Assembly (NCBI GenBank): GCA_019359515.1
Contig: JAHHHC010000052.1
Location: forward strand, 1-41,510
DNA: 41,510 nt
Reading direction: 5' to 3'
Source: Desmonostoc vinosum HA7617-LM4
GTDB lineage: Bacteria > Cyanobacteriota > Cyanobacteriia > Cyanobacteriales > Nostocaceae
Part shown: one piece after another, positions 34,194-41,510 of the stretch
How the letters are laid out: every line of letters starts with the position of its first letter
How positions within the stretch are numbered: position 1 is the first letter of the stretch
The notes under the pieces: model-generated
Databases searched by the model: none
Told to the model about the DNA's origin: nothing
The model's input: the letters and a program-made list of their open reading frames with translations, nothing else
Made by a program: the position numbers and the translations under genes

Positions 34194-37100
34194 ATGACAA
34201 AGTGGCAACCTACAGCAGAGGTGTCTTATGATCAGCCCTTGGGATACTCTACAAAAACCCCTTTGGGGGATGCAGTTGCTTGGGTTGGAGAATACTCTCG
34301 CAGCATTGCTCCACCAGTACACATCCACACTCATGAAAATCAGAATGCTCTGCAAAGGCTGATTCGAGCGATCGCACTTTCTCATGGTCAATTTGCCCTA
34401 ATTTTAGTTCGATGCAATTATCGGCAATTGCGTGAGCAAATGTTAGAAAATCTCCGCTACAATACCAAAGATATTAATTTAAAAGAAATTTTTCTTCACC
34501 CATCAACTAATGTCTTACACAGCACAATAATCTCAGAGTTGTCTCTAGGCAATCCTGTTGTTACAGATGCTTTGCCATCAGCAGTTATGGTTTTTGGACT
34601 AGAGTCAATCATCAATATTGAAGACTTACTAACTAATATTAATCAAGCACGAGATATTTATGCTGCAACTTTTCACTTTCCACTAGTGTTGTGGTTACAA
34701 GATGAAGTAGCGTCATTACTTTCTAGATTAGCGCCTGACTTTAAAAGCTGGGCTGCAACCACTATTAAGTTTGAAATGCCCAAAGCAGATTTAGTTGCTT
34801 TGATACGTCAAGAAACAGAATCTCTATTTGTTAAAGTTTTAGAGTCCGGTACTGAAAGATTTTTGTCTAATGCCTCGTTAGATTTAGATCCTAAATCTCA
34901 ACATCGCCATGAAATCGAATCAGCTCGTAATGATTTGCAGCGCCTATATGGGGTCAAATTAGAATCAAAATTAGAAGCGAGTTTAGAAGTAGTTTTAGGG
35001 CGAGATAAATATGCCAATGATCAAATCAATAGAGCTTTAGCTCATTATCAAAGAAGCTTGTCTTTATGGCAAAACGAAGCAAAAATAGCGAGTTTGGCAG
35101 ACGATCCAGAACACAAATCTCCATACCAGCTTTGGCAAGCAATAGTACTATTTCACTTGGGATTATGTTACCGCAGAATGGCAGACTTACACCAGGGTTT
35201 TAACAGTAGTTATTGGAAACATGCTGTTTTATGGTTTAAGCAATGCCTAGATTTATTAGAGGCAGAACAACGAGAAGATTTAGTTGCTAAATTTATTTTA
35301 CCTGCTTGTGAAATGCTGCAACGCTTACAAGCTTGGGAAAACTTAGAAGAATTAACTCAAAAGTCATTAAGGCTACATCAAACTTATGGAACGTCGGCTC
35401 AAATTGCTCAAGATTATGGTTTTTTGGCAGATGTAGCTGCTTCTAAATCGAATTGGGTACTTGCTTATCAATTAGCAAATACAGCACTTGCTATCTCAGA
35501 AAAAGCAACAGAAGTTTCTCGACAACAAGAAAGTTGGTATCTTTTATTATTAGCACGTGCACAGCGACATTTGGGTCAATGGGAAGAGGCAATCAATAAC
35601 TTGGAATGGGCAAAAATAGTTTGTGAACTACAACATGAGCCATTCCTGTATTTAGAAATTTTAGATGAATTGCGATCGCTCTATTTTTCTGAGCGCCATG
35701 ACTATAGAGAAGCTTTCAATCTCAAACGAGAAAAAATTCAAATAGAACATCAATACGGGTTTCGTGCCTTTATTGGCGCTAGCCAATTGCAGCCAAGAAG
35801 CTACAAAATTAACTCCATATTGGAGCCACAAAAAATACCATTTATCCCTGAAGGAGTTGCTCAAGAAATATCTGCCTCTAGACGACAGCAAGATGTAAAT
35901 CGCTTGATAGAAAGAATTACGCGTGCTGATTATAAACTCACAGTAATTCACGGGCCATCAGGTGTTGGCAAAAGTTCAATTATTAAAGCTGGTTTAGTAC
36001 CTGCTTTAAAAGGAAAGGTAATTGGGGAGCGTATTTGTTTACCTATTGTAGTGTCTGTTTATACTGATTGGATCGCAGCATTAGGAAGCTGTTTCAACTA
36101 TCTATTTACAGATACAGAAACATCGGTTTTTATCTCAGATTTTACAATTAATATAATTCTGAATAAAATTCGTTTAGCTGCTGAGCGTAATCATACATTA
36201 GTTATTGTTTTTGATCAATTTGAAGAATTCTTTTTTGTTAATAGCTCCTTAGCAGAACGAGTGAAATTTTATGAATTCTTTGTTGAATGTTTAAATATTC
36301 CATTTGTGAAAGTTATTTTAGCTACAAGAGAAGATTATTTACATTATTTGTTAGAGTTTGAACGGTTAAATAATAGTAGTTACCATAGTTGTAACTTAGA
36401 TGTAATTAATAAAAATATTCTTGATAAAGATATTCGTTACTATTTGGGTAAATTTGATTATCAAGACACGATAAGTATAATCTATAGCTTGATTCAGCGT
36501 TCGCATTATGAGATGAGCGATGAATTAATCAATCAATTAGTGCAAGATTTAGCAGGAGAGATCAATGAAGTACATCCTATTGAACTACAAATAGTTGGCG
36601 CTCAACTGCAAGCAGAAAATATTACTACACTTGAGCAATACCAACTTTGCGGTGGTTCAGAAAAGCTTGTAGAACGTTGGCTTGAGGAAGTTATTAGAGA
36701 TTGTGGTCAGGAAAACGAAGCATTGAGCCAGCAGTTATTATTTGAGTTAACGGATGAAAAGGGTAGACGACCACTAAAGGCAAAGGCAGATTTAATAGCT
36801 GCATTTAAAACAGAAGAAGATAAACAAATAAAAGAACATTCTGATCAATTAATTTCATCATTGGAATTAATTTTAGAAATTTTGGTAGGTTCAGGGTTAG
36901 TATTACGAGTGCAAGAAGAGTTGGGCGATCGCTACCAGTTGGTTCACGATTATTTGGTTGAACCGATTCGCCAAAAAAACAACTATGAGATGGTTGCCAT
37001 AATAGAAAAAATCAAAATTGAAAAAACTCAAGCTGAGGTAGCCCAAAAACTTAGTAAAGAACAGCTAAATTTGGTTTTACAACGGCGTCTGAGAGAAGCA

Positions 37101-39293
37101 CGCATCACAGGTGTAGCACTGGCGATGATGGCAGGAACAATATCAGCGTTATGGTGGCAAGCTGATTTACAAAAAAGAGCCGCAGTACGGCAAACTCTAC
37201 GAGCTGAACGCAGCGAAACTAATTTGAAAATCAATGCGATCGCCGCCTCTAGTGAAGCTCTTTTTGCCTCTAATAAAGAATTTGATGCCTTGTTAGAAAG
37301 TTTGCGGGCATGGAAAGCCCTTCAAAAAGCAGATGGAGTCAAAGCGGATACCCAGATGCGGGTAGCTGTTGCCCTGCAACAAGCAGTTTACGGAGTCACA
37401 GAAATTAACCGTTTGGATGGACACACCGATATTGTCTGGGGCGTAACTTTCAGCCCAGACGGTCAGTTGCTAGCATCAGGCAGTACGGATAAAACAGTAA
37501 AACTGTGGCGTCGTGATGGCACTTTACTTCAAACTCTCAAAGGTCATCAAGATGCTGTTACCAGCGTTAGTTTTAGTCCTGATGGTCAGATGCTTGCTTC
37601 TGCTAGTCTCGACAAAAACGTGCGAATCTGGCACAGAAATTCAATCACTGGTGAATTTAATCCCCAGCCAGATAAAATCCTCAATGGACATGGAGATTGG
37701 GTTTACAGCGTTAGTTTTAGTCCTGATGGCGAGTTGCTGGCTACTAGCAGCAAAGATAAAACCGTAAAAATTTGGCGTCAAGATGGTAGCTTAGTGAAAA
37801 CTCTCAGAGGACACCAAGGATGGGTTAATTGGGTAAGTTTTAGTCCTGATAGTCAATTTATTGCCTCAGCGAGTGACGACAAAACAGTCAAAATCTGGGG
37901 ACGAGATGGTAGCTTAGTCAAAACTTTGCAGGGGCATCAAAAAGGAGTAACTGTTGTCGCTTTTAGCCCTGACAGCAAACTGCTAGTATCAGCAGGTCGA
38001 GATAAAACAGTAAAACTTTGGCAACGTGAGAACAAAGATACTCTCAGCTATCGTCCTTTAAAAACTTTACAGCAGCATATTAGTACAGTTTGGAGTTTAA
38101 GTTTTAGCTCCAATGGTGAAAAACTAGCTTCCGGAAGTGACGACAATACTATTAACCTCTGGAGTACTAGTGGAACTTTACTTAAAACCTTCAAAGGACA
38201 CAGCGATGCTGTTACCACCGTTGCTTTTAGTCCAGATCATCAATTGCTGGCATCGGCAAGTTACGATAAAAGTGTGAAACTGTGGAGCTTAAACGCTCCA
38301 ACCTTGCCGATTCTCCACGGACACCGCGATCGCGTTTTAAGTGTCGCCTGGAGTCATGATGGCAAAATGCTGGCTTCTAGCAGTCGCGATCACACGGTAA
38401 AACTTTGGCAACGCGAAGCTAGCAACGGCGAGGTAGAAACCCGAATTTACAAGACATTAGTAGGGCATACAGGTAAAGTTCCTAGTGTCAGTTTTGACCC
38501 CGATGGTAAAATGCTAGCTTCAGGAAGCTTTGACAAAACAGTTAAACTTTGGCAAACAGATGGGACTTTAATCAAGACTCTCCAAGGACACACTGATAGT
38601 GTCACAAGTGTGAATTTCAGCCCTGATGGTGAGTTATTGGCATCAGCTAGTAAAGATAAGACAGTAAAACTTTGGAACCGTAAGGGCCGTTTGCTCAAAA
38701 CTTTGGTGGGACATCAAGATTGGGTGAATAGCGTCAGTTTTAGCCCTGACAGTCAGATTATAGCTTCTGCTAGTGATGATCAAACAGTCAAACTGTGGCG
38801 ACGCGACGGGAGTTTAATCAAAACTTTCTTACCCCATAATGGTTGGGTGTTGGGTGTGAGTTTCAGCCCTACCGATAGACTGCTAGCTTCTGCTAGCTGG
38901 GATAATACAGTCAAACTGTGGCGATGGGATGGTACTTTGCTCAAAACTTTGTTAAAAGGATACAGCGATAGCGTCAATGCTGTAACCTTTAGTCCCAATG
39001 GTGAATTACTCGCTGCCGCTAGTTGGGACAGTACAGTCAAACTCTGGAGTCGTGAAGGTAAATTAATTAAAACCCTTAGTGGGCATCATGGGCCAGTATT
39101 AGGTATTAGCTTTAGCCCAGATGGTCAAACACTAGCATCAGCTAGTGATGACAACACGATAATTTTGTGGAACCTACATTTAGATGAGCTACTTTTTCGT
39201 GGTTGCAAATGGGTGAGTAACTACCTGAAACACAATCCCAATGTTGAAGAACGCGATCGCCTTCTTTGTGATGACATTACTTACAAGCCTTAA
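34194..39293 (+). CDS. nSTAND NTPase with degenerate N-terminal NTPase domain, TPR region, membrane segment and 14 WD40 repeats
   Basis: 1,699 residues. About 1-230: an NTPase-like domain without an intact Walker A but with a Walker-B-like LVLWLQDEVASLL. About 270-520: helical TPR-type repeats. About 560-940: nSTAND domain with Walker A G587-PSGVGKSS595 and Walker B LVIVFD674QFEEFF. A coiled region and a probable membrane helix (about 970-987, VALAMMAGTISALWW) follow. About 1065-1663: fourteen WD40 units (GH...FSPDG..LASAS.D.TVKLW), consistent with two seven-bladed propellers. The family is a signal-sensing NTPase switch: propellers bind a ligand, ATP-driven oligomerisation activates an output. 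No toxin or protease output domain is visible in this protein. ATG 34194 has no obvious ribosome-binding site. Confidence 0.93.
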   Translation: MTKWQPTAEVSYDQPLGYSTKTPLGDAVAWVGEYSRSIAPPVHIHTHENQNALQRLIRAIALSHGQFALILVRCNYRQLREQMLENLRYNTKDINLKEIFLHPSTNVLHSTIISELSLGNPVVTDALPSAVMVFGLESIINIEDLLTNINQARDIYAATFHFPLVLWLQDEVASLLSRLAPDFKSWAATTIKFEMPKADLVALIRQETESLFVKVLESGTERFLSNASLDLDPKSQHRHEIESARNDLQRLYGVKLESKLEASLEVVLGRDKYANDQINRALAHYQRSLSLWQNEAKIASLADDPEHKSPYQLWQAIVLFHLGLCYRRMADLHQGFNSSYWKHAVLWFKQCLDLLEAEQREDLVAKFILPACEMLQRLQAWENLEELTQKSLRLHQTYGTSAQIAQDYGFLADVAASKSNWVLAYQLANTALAISEKATEVSRQQESWYLLLLARAQRHLGQWEEAINNLEWAKIVCELQHEPFLYLEILDELRSLYFSERHDYREAFNLKREKIQIEHQYGFRAFIGASQLQPRSYKINSILEPQKIPFIPEGVAQEISASRRQQDVNRLIERITRADYKLTVIHGPSGVGKSSIIKAGLVPALKGKVIGERICLPIVVSVYTDWIAALGSCFNYLFTDTETSVFISDFTINIILNKIRLAAERNHTLVIVFDQFEEFFFVNSSLAERVKFYEFFVECLNIPFVKVILATREDYLHYLLEFERLNNSSYHSCNLDVINKNILDKDIRYYLGKFDYQDTISIIYSLIQRSHYEMSDELINQLVQDLAGEINEVHPIELQIVGAQLQAENITTLEQYQLCGGSEKLVERWLEEVIRDCGQENEALSQQLLFELTDEKGRRPLKAKADLIAAFKTEEDKQIKEHSDQLISSLELILEILVGSGLVLRVQEELGDRYQLVHDYLVEPIRQKNNYEMVAIIEKIKIEKTQAEVAQKLSKEQLNLVLQRRLREARITGVALAMMAGTISALWWQADLQKRAAVRQTLRAERSETNLKINAIAASSEALFASNKEFDALLESLRAWKALQKADGVKADTQMRVAVALQQAVYGVTEINRLDGHTDIVWGVTFSPDGQLLASGSTDKTVKLWRRDGTLLQTLKGHQDAVTSVSFSPDGQMLASASLDKNVRIWHRNSITGEFNPQPDKILNGHGDWVYSVSFSPDGELLATSSKDKTVKIWRQDGSLVKTLRGHQGWVNWVSFSPDSQFIASASDDKTVKIWGRDGSLVKTLQGHQKGVTVVAFSPDSKLLVSAGRDKTVKLWQRENKDTLSYRPLKTLQQHISTVWSLSFSSNGEKLASGSDDNTINLWSTSGTLLKTFKGHSDAVTTVAFSPDHQLLASASYDKSVKLWSLNAPTLPILHGHRDRVLSVAWSHDGKMLASSSRDHTVKLWQREASNGEVETRIYKTLVGHTGKVPSVSFDPDGKMLASGSFDKTVKLWQTDGTLIKTLQGHTDSVTSVNFSPDGELLASASKDKTVKLWNRKGRLLKTLVGHQDWVNSVSFSPDSQIIASASDDQTVKLWRRDGSLIKTFLPHNGWVLGVSFSPTDRLLASASWDNTVKLWRWDGTLLKTLLKGYSDSVNAVTFSPNGELLAAASWDSTVKLWSREGKLIKTLSGHHGPVLGISFSPDGQTLASASDDNTIILWNLHLDELLFRGCKWVSNYLKHNPNVEERDRLLCDDITYKP

Positions 39294-39308
39294 CTGCAAG
39301 ACTCTCAT

Positions 39309-39674
39309 TCACCATTCAAAGGAGCGATCGCTAATCAAAACTTCATCATTATTTTTGAGTTCGCTACTCTCTTGAGTGGTTTCTTGTGGCAAATTCACTA
39401 AAAATGCTTGTAGTCTCATGCGTTCAATATAGGGCCAACCCCCTTCTGATTCAATATCTTTCAGTAATGAATAGAGTTGTTGGCGATTATCAGGTAAACT
39501 CTCTTGAAAAGCTCCATCTCGGATATCTCTGTGTAGCTGCTCTAACTGCCGCAACAATGCTAAAAGAGCCATAGCATTTCCTTGACAATCTTTAGCCACA
39601 TCACTCACCACAGTGGCGATCGCTTGCAATTCGCAGGATAACTTTGCTGATTCTAGTTTTATATCGTTGTTCAT
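39309..39674 (-). CDS. Hypothetical protein, 121 aa, convergent with the nSTAND gene
   Basis: Mostly helical and acidic; the first 50 residues (ATVVSDVAKDCQGNAMALLA, LLRQLEQLHRDIR) look like paired helices, and the C-terminal 30 are disordered and acidic. No known family recognised. ATG 39674 is the only reasonable start. It ends 15 bases from the stop of the nSTAND gene, tail to tail, which suggests a stable neighbour but not an operon. Confidence 0.65.
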   Translation of the reverse strand: MNNDIKLESAKLSCELQAIATVVSDVAKDCQGNAMALLALLRQLEQLHRDIRDGAFQESLPDNRQQLYSLLKDIESEGGWPYIERMRLQAFLVNLPQETTQESSELKNNDEVLISDRSFEW

Positions 39675-39806
39675 ACCACCCCTACATTGTATGCATAATT
39701 AGGTCAACTCAAATTTATCGAAGATTTTCGATTTTCGATTGTTTTTCAAAATACTTAGTGTCAAATTAAGTATTCAGTATTAACTGTTAGGAATTTAGTA
39801 TCAAGT

Positions 39807-40784
39807 TTAATCATTAGCTACTAGCCCCCGCTTTCGCCAGCGGCTCACAACTTTTTGCAATTCCAAGGATAACCAGCTATCAAACTGGGGATAAACTGGC
39901 AAACGTGGTACTAGATTCCACCCAGCAGGCTGTACAATTTCTCGCAGTACCTGCTCTTGAAGATGGGGATAATTGGGGTTAACCTCATCTTTAGGCCCAA
40001 TTCCGCCTAAATCTCGCGCACCTGCTTCTAAGCAAGCAAGTAACAATCGATCATCTTTAACCAGATTAGGCGGGATTTGGATAGTAACATTTGGCGGTAA
40101 GATTTCACATGCTTGAGCAATTATTTCTGGTAGTTGATGAGGATTAAAGGATGGTGCATTAAAGGTTTGCTGATTTCCTGGACTGTGGGGTTGTAAAATT
40201 ACTTCTTGAATGTGATGATAACGCTGATGTAGCCTAGATATAGCTGCTAATGTTTCCCAGCAATCATCAACAGTTTCTCCTATTCCCAAAAGTAACCCAG
40301 TTGTAAAAGGAATTTGCAACTCTCCTGCCCACTGTAATTGTTGCGATCGCAATTGCGGTAACTTACTCGGTGCGTGCCGATGCACAGTATTCAATAATTT
40401 TGGCGTTAGCTGTTCTAACATTAACCCCATTGAAACATTAACATCCTTCAGCTTTTGCATTTCCGCAAAACTCAGCGGCCCTGCATTGGTGTGTGGTAAA
40501 AACCCCATTCCCAGGGCTAACTCGCACAAATCATAAATGCGCTGAAACCATGCTTGGCGCTTTGGCGAGTCAGGATGCACTTCTCCACTCAATATCAGAA
40601 TTTCACATATATTTTCATTTTGCAGGCGTTTTAAGATATTTTCTGCCGCTGATAGAGTTAACCAAGGACTTGTACCCGGTTCAGTGCGAAAGTTGCAGTA
40701 AGTACAGCGATTAAAGCACTCGTAAGTGGGAACGATTGTATAAGCAGGGCTATAAGTAACAACCCGATAATTCTCAATTCGCAT
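39807..40784 (-). CDS. cofG: 7,8-didemethyl-8-hydroxy-5-deazariboflavin (FO) synthase subunit CofG
   Basis: 325 residues from ATG 40784, chosen because MRIENYRVVTYSPAYTIVPT is the expected N terminus; a TTG at 40853 would add 23 unconserved residues. It is a radical SAM enzyme with the CxxxCxxC motif C23-FNR-C27-TY-C30. It works with CofH on tyrosine and a ribityl-uracil intermediate to make FO, the deazaflavin chromophore used by cyanobacterial photolyases. Also seen are GLLLGIGETVDDCWETL and DLGGIGPKDEVNPNYPH, both CofG-type. No cofH lies in the window; it must be elsewhere. Single gene. Confidence 0.9.
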   Translation of the reverse strand: MRIENYRVVTYSPAYTIVPTYECFNRCTYCNFRTEPGTSPWLTLSAAENILKRLQNENICEILILSGEVHPDSPKRQAWFQRIYDLCELALGMGFLPHTNAGPLSFAEMQKLKDVNVSMGLMLEQLTPKLLNTVHRHAPSKLPQLRSQQLQWAGELQIPFTTGLLLGIGETVDDCWETLAAISRLHQRYHHIQEVILQPHSPGNQQTFNAPSFNPHQLPEIIAQACEILPPNVTIQIPPNLVKDDRLLLACLEAGARDLGGIGPKDEVNPNYPHLQEQVLREIVQPAGWNLVPRLPVYPQFDSWLSLELQKVVSRWRKRGLVAND

Positions 40785-40972
40785 AATAAAAAATAATATA
40801 TAACTCAGTTGAATGATTTCAAGTCTATATATTCTGGGCGATCGCAGAAACAATTCTTACGCAATAGTGTTTACTCACACTATTTTTTATAGGTTTTTAA
40901 TTGTAAACATAGCTCAAACACTTGATTTTCAAGGATTTTTGGAAAAATATTAAAATTTTTTTGCAAAAGTAC

Positions 40973-41001
40973 TTTACAAAATTAAATAATATGTTTAAGA
41001 T
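40973..41001 (+). promoter_or_regulatory. psbA promoter (-35 TTTACA, -10 TAAGAT, 17-bp spacer)
   Basis: TTTACA at 40973-40978 and TAAGAT at 40996-41001 with exactly 17 bases between them match the sigma-70-type promoter usual for cyanobacterial psbA genes. Transcription would begin near 41008, giving a leader of about 58 bases. Confidence 0.75.
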
Positions 41002-41009
41002 ATGTAACA

Positions 41010-41031
41010 AGGTAAGCAAATTCACTTACCT
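41010..41031 (+). promoter_or_regulatory. Hairpin in the psbA 5' leader
   Basis: AGGTAAG-CAAATTCA-CTTACCT is a perfect 7-bp stem with an 8-base loop, at or next to the predicted mRNA 5' end. Such structures can affect psbA mRNA stability. No Shine-Dalgarno sequence is seen just before the ATG. Confidence 0.6.
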
Positions 41032-41065
41032 AACACATACATAAACGAAAAGCAATCATAAAACC

Positions 41066-41510
41066 ATGACCGCAACCTTACAACAGCGCCAAAGCGCCAA
41101 CGTATGGTCACAGTTCTGCAACTGGATCACCAGCACCAACAACCGCCTGTACATTGGCTGGTTCGGCGTATTGATGATCCCCACCTTGCTAGCTGCAACC
41201 ACCTGCTTCATCATCGCCTTCATCGCCGCCCCCCCCGTAGACATCGATGGTATCCGTGAACCAGTAGCAGGTTCATTAATGTACGGAAACAACATCATCT
41301 CCGGTGCAGTAGTACCTTCTTCTAACGCCATTGGCTTACACTTCTACCCCATTTGGGAAGCAGCATCATTAGACGAATGGCTTTACAACGGTGGCCCCTA
41401 CCAATTGGTAATCTTCCACTTCTTGATTGGCGTATTCTGCTACATGGGACGTGAGTGGGAACTATCCTATCGCTTAGGAATGCGTCCTTGGATTGCCATT
41501 GCTTACTCTG
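41066..41510 (+). CDS. psbA: Photosystem II D1 protein, 5' part (runs off the window edge)
   Basis: The first 148 codons of about 360. The reading [18 protein letters not shown] leads into the first two transmembrane helices (about 30-55 and 110-137) and the lumenal loop between them. D1 binds pigments, the manganese cluster and plastoquinone in the photosystem II core. Residue 130 is glutamate (YMGREWEL), typical of the high-light D1:2 form rather than the low-light D1:1 form with glutamine. In Nostocales this gene is one of several psbA copies. The C-terminal end, with the manganese ligands, lies beyond the window. Confidence 0.98.
   Translation, partial: MTATLQQRQSANVWSQFCNWITSTNNRLYIGWFGVLMIPTLLAATTCFIIAFIAAPPVDIDGIREPVAGSLMYGNNIISGAVVPSSNAIGLHFYPIWEAASLDEWLYNGGPYQLVIFHFLIGVFCYMGREWELSYRLGMRPWIAIAYS

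Overview
The window looks like chromosomal DNA of a filamentous cyanobacterium of the Nostoc/Anabaena type. The evidence is a photosystem II psbA gene at the right edge, FtsZ and FtsQ of cyanobacterial type, a CofG-type radical SAM enzyme, cyanobacterial protein families (CHASE2 kinase, LabA-like NYN, nSTAND-WD40, Uma2, bluetail/RTX), many GCGATCGC (HIP1) octamers, and heptamer CCCCAAT/CCCCAGT-type short tandem repeats in spacers. No database search was possible; family names rest on recognised motifs and remembered homologues.

Layout. 1-910: two tandem Uma2-type nuclease-like genes, the second cut by the window edge. 1159-1503: a small unknown gene. 1890-5432: metH, then a terminator-like hairpin and a 165-bp element with TA flanks built from four perfect hairpins. 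5939-8347: a large repetitive secreted-type protein (YD-like plus calcium-binding repeats, RTX repeats, bluetail-like C terminus). 8890-13900: a small ORF, an OmpR-type response regulator, hisG, a DEDDh exonuclease with an in-frame TGA before 44 more open codons, a tRNA-like remnant, an HTH protein divergent from a PrmA-like methyltransferase, and a secreted CAP protein. 14055-19421: a Gfo/Idh/MocA oxidoreductase, a CHASE2 Ser/Thr kinase, a small unknown gene and a LabA-like NYN protein. 19588-25870: leuA, a SnoaL-like protein, a short RecQ helicase and hflX. 26120-28493: a PEP-CTERM protein, then grxC-gshB. 28699-31878: ftsQ and ftsZ on the minus strand, separated by about 1 kb. 32664-39674: a P-loop NTPase followed by a 1,699-residue nSTAND/TPR/14-WD40 protein, with a small convergent gene. 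39807-40784: cofG. 41066 to the edge: psbA with a well-formed promoter.

Most genes are single housekeeping or signalling units rather than one pathway. The clearest functional groupings are grxC-gshB (glutathione), ftsQ-ftsZ (division) and the NTPase-nSTAND pair (a candidate sensing or conflict system).

The observations most worth a second look are: hflX, whose conserved N terminus reads 51 codons upstream of any ATG/GTG/TTG and seems to begin at ATA; the in-frame TGA in the DEDDh exonuclease; the four-hairpin mobile-type element and its degenerate second copy; and the NTPase plus nSTAND-WD40 locus.
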